A stretch of 34,264 nucleotides of DNA from an uncultured Legionellales bacterium. GTDB taxonomy: Bacteria > Pseudomonadota > Gammaproteobacteria > Eutrophobiales > Eutrophobiaceae. The stretch's first letter is position 1. Every line of letters begins with the position of its first letter. The notes beneath the pieces are model-generated. The model was given only the letters and a program-made list of their open reading frames with translations, was not told the DNA's origin and searched no databases. Shown here piece after piece: positions 1-10,789 of the stretch. A program made the position numbers and the translations under genes. The stretch lies in the NCBI GenBank assembly GCA_913041115.1, contig CAJWIE010000004.1, positions 1 through 34,264 of the forward strand. Direction: 5' to 3'.

Positions 1-393
1 TATTCTTAAAAACTTTTTCGCAGCATTTTGTTCTTGTAACCCAGCTGATTGTATTAGAAACACAAATGGTCCTGCGCTACCATCCATAATTGGAACTTCA
101 TCTGCGGTAAGATCAACATATACATTATCAACCCCAAAACCCGCAAAAGCCGACAATAAATGTTCAACAGTCGATATACGAACATTATCTTTAACCAACG
201 TTGTTGATAAACTTGTATCTCCAACGTATTTTGGTTTGGCGGGGATTTCTGTAACAGGGTCAACGTCTACCCTACGAAATATAATACCGGTATTTGCCGG
301 AGCAGGCCTTAAAGTTAGTAGTACCTTTTTCCCGGTATGCAAACCAACTCCAGTTGCCCGAATCACATTTTTTAATGTGCGCTGCCTGATCAT
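1..393 (-). CDS. lpxC: UDP-3-O-acyl-N-acetylglucosamine deacetylase LpxC, N-terminal part (truncated by window edge)
   Basis: Reverse-strand reading from ATG at 393 gives [43 protein letters not shown]...[17 protein letters not shown], the typical LpxC N-terminus; lies downstream of ftsZ; runs off the left edge. Confidence 0.96.
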   Translation of the reverse strand, partial: MIRQRTLKNVIRATGVGLHTGKKVLLTLRPAPANTGIIFRRVDVDPVTEIPAKPKYVGDTSLSTTLVKDNVRISTVEHLLSAFAGFGVDNVYVDLTADEVPIMDGSAGPFVFLIQSAGLQEQNAAKKFLRI

Positions 394-544
394 TAATTTA
401 GCTTAAATTTTAGTAAGTTCTTGTTATTTAAAGAACCATTCTATTAATTTAATTATGAACTGGCAAATTTTAATAAAATATAGATTTATGCGTCCAAAGC
501 ACCTCCTGCTGTTTTGAAAGTTCTTGTTGTGTATTGCGACATGG

Positions 545-1723
545 TTAATCAGCCTGTCTTCTCAAAAATGCTGGAATATCAAGAATATCCGTCTGAATTT
601 GGGTATTTTCCGCAGCTGATTCATGACTGTCGCCTTCAATCTCAGTAGCCTTTATCTCTCCTTCCTGGGTACGCATAACAGTTGGGCGATCCAAATCTGT
701 GTAATCAGGGATCAGACTACCAACCTCAGTTGCCACTAATTTAGGAGATTTAACCGCTTTTGCAGCATTCCCTAATCCAGTTGCAACAATTGTCACGCGT
801 ATGCTTTCTGTCATCTCAGGATCGGTACACGTCCCGACAATAGTAGTTGAATTATCTGCGGCAAAACCTCTAACTATAGATCCAACCTCTTCAAACTCAT
901 CAATTGTCATATCTTCACCGGCGGTAATATTCACCAATATACCTCTGGCTCCTGCTAGATTAACATCTTCCAGTAAGGGGCTATTAATCGCGCCTTCAGC
1001 TGCTTTTCTTGCACGATCTTCCCCTTCAGCTTTACCTGAACCTACCATTGCCATGCCCTTTTCACGCATAACAGTTCTTACATCGGCAAAATCAACATTG
1101 ATTAGACCAGGGCGCGTTATTAATTCTGCAATACCTTGCACAGAACCTGATAACACATCATTTGCGGTACCAAATGCATTGGTCATTGTAATTTCGCCGC
1201 CAAGCACTTCCTTAAGCTTTTCATTAGGTATAGTTATGAGTGAATCAACAAATTCCTTTAATTCAGTTATACCTTCATCAGCAACGGCTGCTCGCTTTTC
1301 CCCTTCAAATTTGAAAGGTCTTGTTACAACCGCGACAGTCAATATATTCATCTCTTTTGCAACCTGAGCAACAACAGGTGCCGCGCCTGTACCAGTACCA
1401 CCACCCATACCAGCAGCAATAAACAACATATCTGCTCCATCGAGTACCGCCATGATGCTATCACGATCCTCTAGGGCTGCTTGGCGTCCAACTTCAGGAT
1501 CAGAACCTGCCCCCAAACCTTTCGTTATACCGCAACCTAATTGTAAAACAGGTTCCACACCCGAAGTTTTGAGTGCTTGAGCATCTGTATTGGCACAAAT
1601 AAATTCAACACCTTCGATATTGCTCCCCAACATATGCATTACCGCATTACCACCACCACCACCAACGCCTATTACTTTAATAATTGCTGGTTGATTAGTC
1701 GCATTTACTAATTCGAATGGCAT
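545..1723 (-). CDS. ftsZ: cell division protein FtsZ
   Basis: GVGGGGGNAV, GGGTGTGAAPVVA tubulin signature, C-terminal DIPAFLRRQAD peptide; SD TAGGAGG upstream. Confidence 0.99.
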   Translation of the reverse strand: MPFELVNATNQPAIIKVIGVGGGGGNAVMHMLGSNIEGVEFICANTDAQALKTSGVEPVLQLGCGITKGLGAGSDPEVGRQAALEDRDSIMAVLDGADMLFIAAGMGGGTGTGAAPVVAQVAKEMNILTVAVVTRPFKFEGEKRAAVADEGITELKEFVDSLITIPNEKLKEVLGGEITMTNAFGTANDVLSGSVQGIAELITRPGLINVDFADVRTVMREKGMAMVGSGKAEGEDRARKAAEGAINSPLLEDVNLAGARGILVNITAGEDMTIDEFEEVGSIVRGFAADNSTTIVGTCTDPEMTESIRVTIVATGLGNAAKAVKSPKLVATEVGSLIPDYTDLDRPTVMRTQEGEIKATEIEGDSHESAAENTQIQTDILDIPAFLRRQAD

Positions 1724-1759
1724 AATTTTATCCTCCTAAATTACGATGAATTTATAAAT

Positions 1760-2995
1760 CTAAAAATGACCCTGATACCAACTTTTCATTCTTCCCCAAA
1801 TACCTCTAACTCCACTATTCACATCAATTCGTGTCATACTGTCCTGAGCCTGTTTTTGCCCATAAAGTAATAAACCAACACCCGTTGCGTAAATTGGATT
1901 CTTAACATTTTCCGCAAGTCCGCTAACAAATTGCGGGAGCCCTAAACGCACAGGCATATGAAATATTTCCTCGGCCAGTTCAATAACTCCTTCCATTTTT
2001 GAACTGCCTCCCGTTAAAACAATTCCTGCGGCAATAAGATTCTCATAACCACTTCTTCGAAGTTCGGCTTGTATAAGAGTAAATAATTCTTCATACCTTG
2101 GTTGCACAACTTCCGCTAGTATTTGGCGAGCTAAACGACGCGGAGGTCTGTCACCTACACCTGGAACTTCTATTGTATCTTCATGATTTGTAAGTTGTGT
2201 GAGTGCACACGCGTATTGAATTTTAATATCTTCGGCATGTGGTATCGGAGTTCTCAAGGCAATAGCAATATCATTAGTAACTTGGTCCCCAGCGATTGGG
2301 ATAACAGCTGTATGATGTATCTCACCATCATTAAAAATAGCGATGTCTGTAGTGCCGCCGCCAATATCAACCATACAAATACCAAGCTCTTTTTCATCAT
2401 CGGTCAATACAGATTGGCTTGATGCTACCTGCTCTAAAACGACTTCATCAACTTCTAACCCACATCTTCGAACACATTTTGTAATATTTTGTGCCGCACT
2501 AACCGCGCCTGTCACTAGGTGAACCTTTGCTTCAAGCCGAACACCTGTCATACCTATCGGGAATCTTATTCCATCTTGACTATCTATGATGAATTCCTGA
2601 GGTATTACATGGATAGTTTTCTGATCGGCTGGTATTGCCACTGCCTTTCCCGCTTCAATAACACGGTCTATATCAGCCTGTGAAACCTCATTATCCCTTA
2701 TTGCAACAATGCCATGTGAATTCAAACTCTGTATATGGCTACCAGCAATTCCCGTCCAAACGGAATGAATCTCGCAACCGGACATTAATTCAGCCTCTTC
2801 GATTGCACGCTGTATAGCTAGTGTTGTAGATTCGATATCAACCACTACACCTCTTCTTAAACCTCTAGATTGATGTGACCCAAGACCAATTATTTCAATT
2901 ACATTATCATTTGAAATCTCTCCAACAATGGCAACTATTTTCGATGTTCCTATATCAAGACCGACTATAAGATCTTTATCTAATTTTTTTATCAT
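1760..2995 (-). CDS. ftsA: cell division protein FtsA
   Basis: MIKKLDKDLIVGLDIGTSKIVAIVGE..., actin-like ATPase motifs; ORF track extends to 3061 but conserved start is ATG at 2995. Confidence 0.97.
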   Translation of the reverse strand: MIKKLDKDLIVGLDIGTSKIVAIVGEISNDNVIEIIGLGSHQSRGLRRGVVVDIESTTLAIQRAIEEAELMSGCEIHSVWTGIAGSHIQSLNSHGIVAIRDNEVSQADIDRVIEAGKAVAIPADQKTIHVIPQEFIIDSQDGIRFPIGMTGVRLEAKVHLVTGAVSAAQNITKCVRRCGLEVDEVVLEQVASSQSVLTDDEKELGICMVDIGGGTTDIAIFNDGEIHHTAVIPIAGDQVTNDIAIALRTPIPHAEDIKIQYACALTQLTNHEDTIEVPGVGDRPPRRLARQILAEVVQPRYEELFTLIQAELRRSGYENLIAAGIVLTGGSSKMEGVIELAEEIFHMPVRLGLPQFVSGLAENVKNPIYATGVGLLLYGQKQAQDSMTRIDVNSGVRGIWGRMKSWYQGHF

Positions 2996-3011
2996 AAGTT
3001 TCCATCCAATA

Positions 3012-3791
3012 TCAATTTGAAGAAATATTAAGATTATCTTGCCAAAGAACCGAAAGTCCATTTGAATAACGTAAATCGACTGCCTTAATTTTTTTGATGC
3101 GATCTGGCATTAATGTAGGTATAAATTTTAGAAATCGATCAAGTCGATCGTCGAAGGAATATCTACCTATTACAATCCTGACACCATTTTCTAAATCGAA
3201 AGACCATGCGCGTCTATCATTTAAAGTAACCGAAGATACATCCAGTCGAAATGGCAATGATTGTAATTTTTCCCGTATTACTCTATACCGACTGAGTAAC
3301 TTTACCTCAGAATTAGCCGGCCCAAATAACAACGGTAAATCATTTGGTATAGTTGCCCCATCTGGAGAGAAAAATTCCCCTAATTGATTTAATAAACCTA
3401 AATCCCCCCAACGAGCTGAAGGGATTTGCTCATAAACAACGACCTTTAATGAATCTGGCCAAACTCTTTTTACGGTTACTTCTTTTACCCAGGGCATATT
3501 TAGTAAGGCTAGCCTTACTTCATCAACATTTAGATTAAAAAAACCACCTTGAATATTATTTACAACATTCTTTTTTAATTCGGTTTGTGAAAGACGATTA
3601 AAACTACGAGCAAATCCCTCTTCAACTTTTACATGTTTAATTGGTAAGGTATTTGGATCTAACAAATATTTTCCGCCATATAAAGATATAGCAATAAAAA
3701 TAATAATAAAAAAGCCTCCAAAAAGTTTCGAAAAGTCAGATCGGCCCGATATTTCTGTGTCAAAATTTGATTCTTTTGAATTTATTACCAT
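3012..3791 (-). CDS. ftsQ: cell division protein FtsQ
   Basis: Single N-terminal TM, POTRA/FtsQ pattern (NMPWVKEVTVKRVWPDSLKVVVYEQIPSARWG), position between ddl and ftsA. Confidence 0.95.
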   Translation of the reverse strand: MVINSKESNFDTEISGRSDFSKLFGGFFIIIFIAISLYGGKYLLDPNTLPIKHVKVEEGFARSFNRLSQTELKKNVVNNIQGGFFNLNVDEVRLALLNMPWVKEVTVKRVWPDSLKVVVYEQIPSARWGDLGLLNQLGEFFSPDGATIPNDLPLLFGPANSEVKLLSRYRVIREKLQSLPFRLDVSSVTLNDRRAWSFDLENGVRIVIGRYSFDDRLDRFLKFIPTLMPDRIKKIKAVDLRYSNGLSVLWQDNLNISSN

Positions 3792-3793
3792 AC

Positions 3794-4726
3794 TTATTCC
3801 TGAAAACTCGTCGCTAATATCTGTGTTACTAACTGCCCAAAAGATATCCCCGCTTTTTCTGCAGACATCGGCACAAGGCTATGGCTTGTCATCCCCGGGA
3901 TTGTATTTACTTCGATTAGCCATTCTTGTCTGTTTGAATCGATCATCAAATCAACGCGACTCCAACCGCTAACACCTAGCAATTTACACGCTTTTTTTGA
4001 TACCTCTCCAATTGTTGACTCGAAAACTTTATCTAAATCACATGGGCAGATATATTTTGTATCATTATCATTATATTTTGCTTCGTAATCGTAGAATTCT
4101 CTTTTGGTCTCTAGCTTAATCATTGGTAAAACCATCTCTTCCAATATAGGTACAGTATACTCACCCCCCTCAATCCAGCTTTCTGCCATAACTCGATCAT
4201 CAAATTGACTTGCATTCACCCATGCCGAAAATAAATTTTCTTTATGTTCAACTTTGGCTGCCCCAAAACTTGAACCTTCTCTAACGGGCTTAACCATAAT
4301 TGGTAAACCGACCTGCTCGACTACATTATCCCAATTACTATTTTTATTTATCTCAATAGCATTCGGTGTTGCTAAACCCTCGTCACGCCAAATAGATTTG
4401 CTTTTAATTTTATCCATAGCTAATGCAGAACTTGAAGCATCGCTACCTGTGTAAGGTAGACCAATTGAGTCCAGTTCCTTCTGAATTGTTCCGTCCTCAC
4501 CACCCCTGCCATGTAATGCTAGAAATACACGATCGAAATTATTATTTATTAATTGTTCAAATGAATCTTTTTGATAATCAATAATATGTGAGTCAATACC
4601 AACCTCAAGTAACGCGGAATGTACCGCTCTTCCGCTTTCCAATGAAATTTCTCTTTCTGCTGATTCCCCACCCATTACCACAGCAACTTTTCCAAATTCT
4701 GATGCTTGGTACTCAGGCAATTGCAT
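3794..4726 (-). CDS. ddl: D-alanine--D-alanine ligase
   Basis: VMGGESAEREISLESG, HGRGGEDGTIQ, EVNTIPGMTSHSLVP motifs; SD GGGAGG before ATG at 4726 favours this start over 4753. Confidence 0.96.
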   Translation of the reverse strand: MQLPEYQASEFGKVAVVMGGESAEREISLESGRAVHSALLEVGIDSHIIDYQKDSFEQLINNNFDRVFLALHGRGGEDGTIQKELDSIGLPYTGSDASSSALAMDKIKSKSIWRDEGLATPNAIEINKNSNWDNVVEQVGLPIMVKPVREGSSFGAAKVEHKENLFSAWVNASQFDDRVMAESWIEGGEYTVPILEEMVLPMIKLETKREFYDYEAKYNDNDTKYICPCDLDKVFESTIGEVSKKACKLLGVSGWSRVDLMIDSNRQEWLIEVNTIPGMTSHSLVPMSAEKAGISFGQLVTQILATSFQE

Positions 4727-5690
4727 TATTAACCTCCCTATCGCCTTCACCAATAATTCGTACCTCGGGAATTAATTTAATAGCATATTTTTTGTATACA
4801 CTTTTCTGAATAAATTCTATTAATTGCTCTATATCTAATGATGTGGCATTACCAGTGTTAATAATAAAATTACTATGTTTTTCTGAAACAATAGCGCCGC
4901 CCACTCTTTTGCCTTTGAGCCCACATTTGTCAATTAATTCTGCAGCATATTTTTTCGGAGGATTTCTAAAAACTGATCCACAACTTAACTTACCAAGAGG
5001 CTGTTCGTCTGCGCGTTTCCCCAACATTTTTTTTATACGCCCACTAACAATAGAACTTGTTGAAATTTCTAATCCCATTTTACACGCAATAAACCATTCA
5101 TTTTTCGGTATAGAGACACTCCGATAACTTATATCAAATTTATCTTTCCCAAAAATCTTACGTATACCTTCACGATTTATTGTCTCAACTTCTTTTACGT
5201 AAGACCAAATTTCACCACCATAAGCGCCGGCATTCATCGCGAGTGCTCCGCCAATTGTTCCGGGTATCCCAGCTAAGAATTCAATTCCTTCTAGGCCAGA
5301 TCTTGCTGAAAAGTTTGCTGCTTTAGCACAGGAAACTCCGGCACCTATAAAAATTTCTGTTTCAGTTAGATTCTTTAATTCATTAAATAGACCTGATGTA
5401 GATATAACGACCCCATGGATTCCTCCATCGCGTACTAATAAATTACTACCCAAACCAACCCAAGTTATTGGAATGCTATCCGGTAATTTGGAAATAAATT
5501 TCGTTAAATCATTTAGATCAGATGCAATATAATAATAATCGGCGTTGCCCCCGGTTTTCCAAGAAGTATGACGTGACATAGGTTCTTCTTTTCGCAATTC
5601 CCCTTGTAGATCTATCATGTTTATATCATTGAACATTATATTATTTAAAATTACCTGTTTAGATTTCGTTTCCTTTTCTGTAATTAACAA
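4713..5690 (-). CDS. murB: UDP-N-acetylmuramate dehydrogenase MurB (TTG start)
   Basis: HTSWKTGGNADYY, GLGSNLLVRDGG, GIPGTIGGALAMNAGAYGGE, SCGSVFRNPP; SD-like AAGGA 7 nt before TTG at 5690. Confidence 0.96.
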   Translation of the reverse strand: MLITEKETKSKQVILNNIMFNDINMIDLQGELRKEEPMSRHTSWKTGGNADYYYIASDLNDLTKFISKLPDSIPITWVGLGSNLLVRDGGIHGVVISTSGLFNELKNLTETEIFIGAGVSCAKAANFSARSGLEGIEFLAGIPGTIGGALAMNAGAYGGEIWSYVKEVETINREGIRKIFGKDKFDISYRSVSIPKNEWFIACKMGLEISTSSIVSGRIKKMLGKRADEQPLGKLSCGSVFRNPPKKYAAELIDKCGLKGKRVGGAIVSEKHSNFIINTGNATSLDIEQLIEFIQKSVYKKYAIKLIPEVRIIGEGDREVNNAIA

Positions 5691-5701
5691 ATTAATTTCC
5701 T

Positions 5702-7135
5702 TTAATGAATAGCTTCTGAATAATTCTCATAAAGTTGTAATGACAAAGAGCCAATATCGCCCGCACCAAGCGTTAAAAGCAAATCATTTTCTTTTACAAC
5801 ATCAGGAAGTATTTCAAAAACTGATTCCTTATGCTCCAAAAATATGGGGTCAACTTTTCCCCTCGATCTAATTGCTCTACATAATGAACGGCCGTCAGAA
5901 CCGGGAATAGGCTCTTCACCTGCCGGATACACATCAAAAACTATTAATCTATCCGTTTGTGAAAGAATATCGCTGAAATCTTCAAATAAATCGCGCATGC
6001 GTGTGAAACGGTGTGGTTGATATATAACTATTAAACGCTGAGCTGGCCAACCCGATCTTATAGCCTCAAAAGTAGACCTTATCTCCGTAGGATGGTGTGC
6101 ATAATCATCTATCAATGTTAGATTAATATTATTTATCTTTATTTCTCCTCGCACATGAAAACGACGAGATATACCTTGAAAATTACATAAAGCCTTAATG
6201 ATATTTTTATCACTTACGCCTAGTTCATGAGCGATTGCAATTGATGCTAAAGCATTTAGTACGTTATGTTTGCCGGGAAGATTCAATTCTATTTCTAACC
6301 AATCTTTTTTTTCTCTACAAGATACTTTAAACCATGTTTTTGTTGCTTCTTGATTTATAATTTGAGCATTGTAATCAGCCTCAAAATCAACTCCGTATGT
6401 AACCACTGGTTTAGTAACTTCGTGTAACACCTTTCTAACACCTTCGTCATCAACACATAAAACTGCTAATCCGTAGAATGGCAATTGATGCAAAAATTCG
6501 ACAAAATTATGTCTTAAAAATGAGAAATCGCCAGAGTAATTTTCAAGATGATCCGCATCTATATTTGTTATAACCGCGATAATAGGATGGAGGTGTAAAA
6601 ATGATGCATCGCTCTCATCAGCTTCAGCAATAATATATTTTCCTTTACCAAGGTGCGCATGAGATCCGGAGCTATTTAATAAACCGCCAATAACATAAGT
6701 TGGATCAAATCCCTCTTCCGCTAATACGCTTGTAACCAAACTGGTTGTTGTTGTTTTGCCATGTGTCCCTGCAATAGCAATACCCTGACTAAACCGCATG
6801 AGTTCTGCTAACATTTCAGCACGACGAACAACGGGTATTCTATTTTTTCTCGCGGAAACTAATTCTTCATTATCATCTTTGATTGCACTCGTATGCACAA
6901 CAACATCAGCATTAGTTATATTTTTGACGTCATGTCCAATTGAAACTTTTATATCCAATGATTCTAATCTTTTTGTTATTGAAGTCTCTTTAATGTCAGA
7001 ACCGCTAATCTCATAACCCAAAGTTTTTAAAACTTCCGCTATTCCTCCCATACCGGCACCGCCAATACCAATAAAATGTATGTGTTTAACTCTACCCATT
7101 ATATGAGGAGAAAGGTGTGATTCCATTTCACGCAT
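5702..7135 (-). CDS. murC: UDP-N-acetylmuramate--L-alanine ligase MurC
   Basis: HFIGIGGAGMGGIAEVL, AGTHGKTTTTSLV, DDYAHHPTEI; SD GGAGG 6 nt before ATG at 7135. Confidence 0.97.
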   Translation of the reverse strand: MREMESHLSPHIMGRVKHIHFIGIGGAGMGGIAEVLKTLGYEISGSDIKETSITKRLESLDIKVSIGHDVKNITNADVVVHTSAIKDDNEELVSARKNRIPVVRRAEMLAELMRFSQGIAIAGTHGKTTTTSLVTSVLAEEGFDPTYVIGGLLNSSGSHAHLGKGKYIIAEADESDASFLHLHPIIAVITNIDADHLENYSGDFSFLRHNFVEFLHQLPFYGLAVLCVDDEGVRKVLHEVTKPVVTYGVDFEADYNAQIINQEATKTWFKVSCREKKDWLEIELNLPGKHNVLNALASIAIAHELGVSDKNIIKALCNFQGISRRFHVRGEIKINNINLTLIDDYAHHPTEIRSTFEAIRSGWPAQRLIVIYQPHRFTRMRDLFEDFSDILSQTDRLIVFDVYPAGEEPIPGSDGRSLCRAIRSRGKVDPIFLEHKESVFEILPDVVKENDLLLTLGAGDIGSLSLQLYENYSEAIH

Positions 7136-8213
7136 AAGATGCCTCCACACATAATTTAGCAACATTATTAGTTGCATCTGACTTAGATAGTTTTCTTGCT
7201 TTTATTGCCATTTGTATTAGTAATTCGGGAGTATTAAAGAAATCTAATAAAATCTGTTTTAGTCGATTGGTATTTAATTGATCCTCCTTAACAAGAACTG
7301 CTGCTCCATTATGTACAAGATATTCTGCATTTTTTACTTGGTGATTATCGACCGCAAAAGGAAAAGGAATAAGTACAGAAGCAATTCCACAGGCTGCTAG
7401 TTCTGAAATGGTCGAAGCCCCTGCTCGACAAATTACAATATCTGCCCACATATATGCGCTAACTATATCTTCAATAAAAGGAAAAACTTCTGCGGGTATA
7501 TTATAGTTTCTATATGTTTTTTGAGTATTTGAAAAATGTTTTTCACCGCACTGATGCTTTACCTTTACAATGCAATTGTCATTAAAATTACATAGTGTTT
7601 CGGGTACTATTTTATTAAGTTTTTCTGCGCCCTGACTCCCGCCAAGCACAAGTATTTTTAATAATTTAGGCTTGCGATTTACATATCTCTGTTCTGGTTT
7701 AGAAATATTGTGAATATCCTCCCTCGTAGGATTACCCGTCATAATAACTTTGCTTGATTTCTTAAAAACCTTGGGAAATGCTGTCATTATTGAAGAAGCA
7801 AATGGAGCTAATAGTCTGTTAGTTAAACCTGCTATTGCATTTTGCTCATGTATAAGAAGGGGGATACGCATTAACCACGCAGCAATTCCACCAGGCCCGC
7901 TTGCAAAACCCCCCATGCCCAAAACAACTACCGGACGTATCTTAATCATTATCATTATTGCTTGAAATAATGAAACTATAAGCAAAAAAGGCGCTAATAA
8001 TATGCGTAAAAAACCCTTGCCTCTAATTGCAACTATACTAATTTTAAGTAATGGATAACCATAATTTGGAACAATCTTTTTTTCTAAACCATGATCAGTT
8101 CCTAGCCAAAATAATTTAAACCCTTTGAGTTTTAAATTCTCAGCAACAGCTAATGCTGGATAGACGTGTCCGCCTGTTCCGCCTGCCATAATAAGGATAT
8201 TTCTATGTTGCAT
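7128..8213 (-). CDS. murG: UDP-N-acetylglucosamine--lipid-carrier GlcNAc transferase MurG
   Basis: MAGGTGGHVYPALAVAE, GGSQGAEKLN, CRAGASTISELAACG. Confidence 0.97.
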   Translation of the reverse strand: MQHRNILIMAGGTGGHVYPALAVAENLKLKGFKLFWLGTDHGLEKKIVPNYGYPLLKISIVAIRGKGFLRILLAPFLLIVSLFQAIMIMIKIRPVVVLGMGGFASGPGGIAAWLMRIPLLIHEQNAIAGLTNRLLAPFASSIMTAFPKVFKKSSKVIMTGNPTREDIHNISKPEQRYVNRKPKLLKILVLGGSQGAEKLNKIVPETLCNFNDNCIVKVKHQCGEKHFSNTQKTYRNYNIPAEVFPFIEDIVSAYMWADIVICRAGASTISELAACGIASVLIPFPFAVDNHQVKNAEYLVHNGAAVLVKEDQLNTNRLKQILLDFFNTPELLIQMAIKARKLSKSDATNNVAKLCVEASYA

Positions 8214-9420
8214 AGGCAGATACCGATCCTTTATTAACAGTTCTTATATTCTGTCTATTTTCGTATTCAACTCGTAAAAGTACACCAAATAAAATACAGT
8301 AAACAATCATGCTATTACCGCCGTAACTGATAAACGGTAGAGTTAGTCCTTTAGTTGGTAATACTCCCATATTTACACCAATGTTTATGTATGCCTGAAG
8401 ACCTATAATTAACCCAATACCATAGGCTAAATAAGCTGAAAAATATTTTTCAATACTTTCCGCAACTCTACCAATCATAAATGCACGCCAAACAATAAAA
8501 AAAAACAATAAAATAATTGAAACAGTTCCTATAAGACCAAGCTCTTCAGCTATAACTGAAAAAATAAAATCTGTATGTTGTTCTGGTAGATAAAAAAGTT
8601 TTTGTACACCGCTTCCTAGGCCGACACCAACCCAGTCGCCGCGACCAAAAGCTGTTAATGCTTGCAGTAATTGATAACCAGTGTCAAAAGGATCCTGCTC
8701 TGGATTTCGGAAACTCATTAAACGTTGCATACGATATGGAGAAAGGATAATAAGACAACCTAATGCGCCAACGAAAGCTGGAAGCCAAATAAAGAATCTC
8801 CCTAATGGAGCACCAGCTAGAAATAACATCCCAATTGCTGTAGCACATAGTACAGCGCATGATCCGTAGTCAGGTTGTTTTAGTAGTAATATAGAAATAA
8901 TCGCAACAATAAATACTGGCTTAAGAAAACCAATCAAATCAGACCGAACTGACTCACGATGATGAACAAGATACCCTGCTAAATAAGTAATAAAAAAGAA
9001 TTTTACTAATTCTGCTGCCTGAAAAGATTTAGGACCCAATTGAATCCAGCGCATACTGCCATTCACTTCTTTACCAATACCAGGAATCAATGTGAGTGTT
9101 AATAATGTAATCGCCACTATTAACAATACTCTGCTTAGAGTTTGTAGATGCAAAATTGGTATTTTTAAAAAAAGCACTACTAGAAACAAACCCAAGATAA
9201 TCGACTGTCCCTGATTCCAAAAATAGTATAATGGGTCAGAAAAATATTTATCAGCATGTGAAATTGTTGCCGAAGCAACCATAACCGAACCAATCAAAAT
9301 TATTAAGAATAAGCTACATACTAACCAAAAATCATAGCCGGCTATTAATGGTAGTCTGCTATCTTGCGATGATAATGTCGCCTGCTGTCTGCGTTGCTCA
9401 GACATTGTTTGATAATGCAT
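8203..9420 (-). CDS. ftsW: SEDS glycosyltransferase FtsW
   Basis: Polytopic; QPDYGSCAVL, LPEQHTDFIFSVIAEELG, GLTLPFISYGGNS motifs of SEDS proteins. Confidence 0.97.
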   Translation of the reverse strand: MHYQTMSEQRRQQATLSSQDSRLPLIAGYDFWLVCSLFLIILIGSVMVASATISHADKYFSDPLYYFWNQGQSIILGLFLVVLFLKIPILHLQTLSRVLLIVAITLLTLTLIPGIGKEVNGSMRWIQLGPKSFQAAELVKFFFITYLAGYLVHHRESVRSDLIGFLKPVFIVAIISILLLKQPDYGSCAVLCATAIGMLFLAGAPLGRFFIWLPAFVGALGCLIILSPYRMQRLMSFRNPEQDPFDTGYQLLQALTAFGRGDWVGVGLGSGVQKLFYLPEQHTDFIFSVIAEELGLIGTVSIILLFFFIVWRAFMIGRVAESIEKYFSAYLAYGIGLIIGLQAYINIGVNMGVLPTKGLTLPFISYGGNSMIVYCILFGVLLRVEYENRQNIRTVNKGSVSAYAT

Positions 9421-10759
9421 TTACTGCCGAAATAAACGCATCCCCACGCTGTTGGTAATTCACATACATATCGAGACTGGAACAAGCCGGAGCAAGTAAT
9501 ACTAAATCGCCAGAATCTGCAATTTTGCTTGCTCCTTTTACTGCATCATCCATATTTTTAACGAATTCTTTTTCAACATTTGAGCCAATAACATCCGCTA
9601 ACTTATTTGCATCAACACCAAGCAAAAAAACTTTTTTTACATATTTTTTAATTGCTGAATGAAGGTCGGATAAATCTGCCTCTTTGCTATCTCCTCCTGC
9701 AATAAGAATTATATTACCAAGTGTAGAAAGACCTTTGATTGAGGCTATACATGCCTCAACATTTGTTGCTTTTGAGTCGTTGTACCAACTAATGTTATTA
9801 ATTTTTCCTACTAATTGGCAACGATGTTCAAGACCGGTAAATTCTTTTAGAACATCAGACATTGCGCTTCTCGGGACGTTAACTGTTTCCGCCAATGCCA
9901 TAGCTGCTAATGCATTACTAATATTATGTTCACCTTTTATTTTCAGTTGATTTCGATTGATAATCTTTTCGCTTCCGTGGCTTAACCAAACTTCATTACC
10001 ATAATTTGTTAATCCATAATTTCCTTCTTCAGGAACCCCAAGAGTGAAATAAATAATTTCCCGATTAGTATTAATAACGGAATGAAAATATTTTTCGTCC
10101 TTGTTAACTACCATCATGCCTTGTCCTAAATAAATTCTTTTCTTGGCATCTACGTAATCGTGAAAACTTGAGTAACGATCCATATGATCTGGTGATATAT
10201 TTAGCACCACACTTGCGTGGGCATTTAATGAGAAAGTTGTTTCTAGTTGAAAACTTGATAATTCGAGTACATATAAGTCGGGGGCAGTATCCTCTAATAA
10301 ATCAAGAACAGGAACACCGATATTCCCACCAACATGTGTTTTTAAACCAGCTGCACGTGTCATCTCTGCAATCATTGTCGTAACTGTACTTTTACCGTTT
10401 GAGCCAGATACAGCAATTATCGGTGCTTGTGCTTTTTGGCAAAATAATTCTATGTCACCAAACACTGGTATGTTATGTTCAATTGATAATTTAATACTTT
10501 TGTTATCTAGTGAAACTCCCGGGCTTAGAATTATCTGGTCTGATGCAAGCAAAGCTTCTTCATTAATCTGACCAAAATATGTTGGAACTGATCCAAACTC
10601 CTCCTTCAATTTTGAAAGCTCAGGCGGTGTTTCGCGGCTATCTGTGATTGCTACATTTAAACCTTGATTAAACAGATAGCGAAAACAGGATAATCCTGTT
10701 TTACCAAGACCAACAACAATCGCATCATAGTGCAATTCAATATTGTTTACTGTTGACAT
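9398..10759 (-). CDS. murD: UDP-N-acetylmuramoyl-L-alanine--D-glutamate ligase MurD
   Basis: VVGLGKTGLSC, SGSNGKSTVTTMI, YNDSKATNVEA; ATG at 10759 (MSTVNN...) preferred over track start 10780. Confidence 0.96.
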   Translation of the reverse strand: MSTVNNIELHYDAIVVGLGKTGLSCFRYLFNQGLNVAITDSRETPPELSKLKEEFGSVPTYFGQINEEALLASDQIILSPGVSLDNKSIKLSIEHNIPVFGDIELFCQKAQAPIIAVSGSNGKSTVTTMIAEMTRAAGLKTHVGGNIGVPVLDLLEDTAPDLYVLELSSFQLETTFSLNAHASVVLNISPDHMDRYSSFHDYVDAKKRIYLGQGMMVVNKDEKYFHSVINTNREIIYFTLGVPEEGNYGLTNYGNEVWLSHGSEKIINRNQLKIKGEHNISNALAAMALAETVNVPRSAMSDVLKEFTGLEHRCQLVGKINNISWYNDSKATNVEACIASIKGLSTLGNIILIAGGDSKEADLSDLHSAIKKYVKKVFLLGVDANKLADVIGSNVEKEFVKNMDDAVKGASKIADSGDLVLLAPACSSLDMYVNYQQRGDAFISAVNALSNNV

Positions 10760-10789
10760 TTTCTTCTCAACACAAAGCAACTGTTATCC

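Noticed and set aside
54-263. 69-aa minus-strand ORF near the left edge
   Set aside because: Alternative frame of lpxC, whose correct frame is clear.
801-1367. 188-aa plus-strand ORF opposite ftsZ
   Set aside because: Antisense shadow ORF of ftsZ; low-complexity Ser/Ala/Ile composition and no SD evidence.
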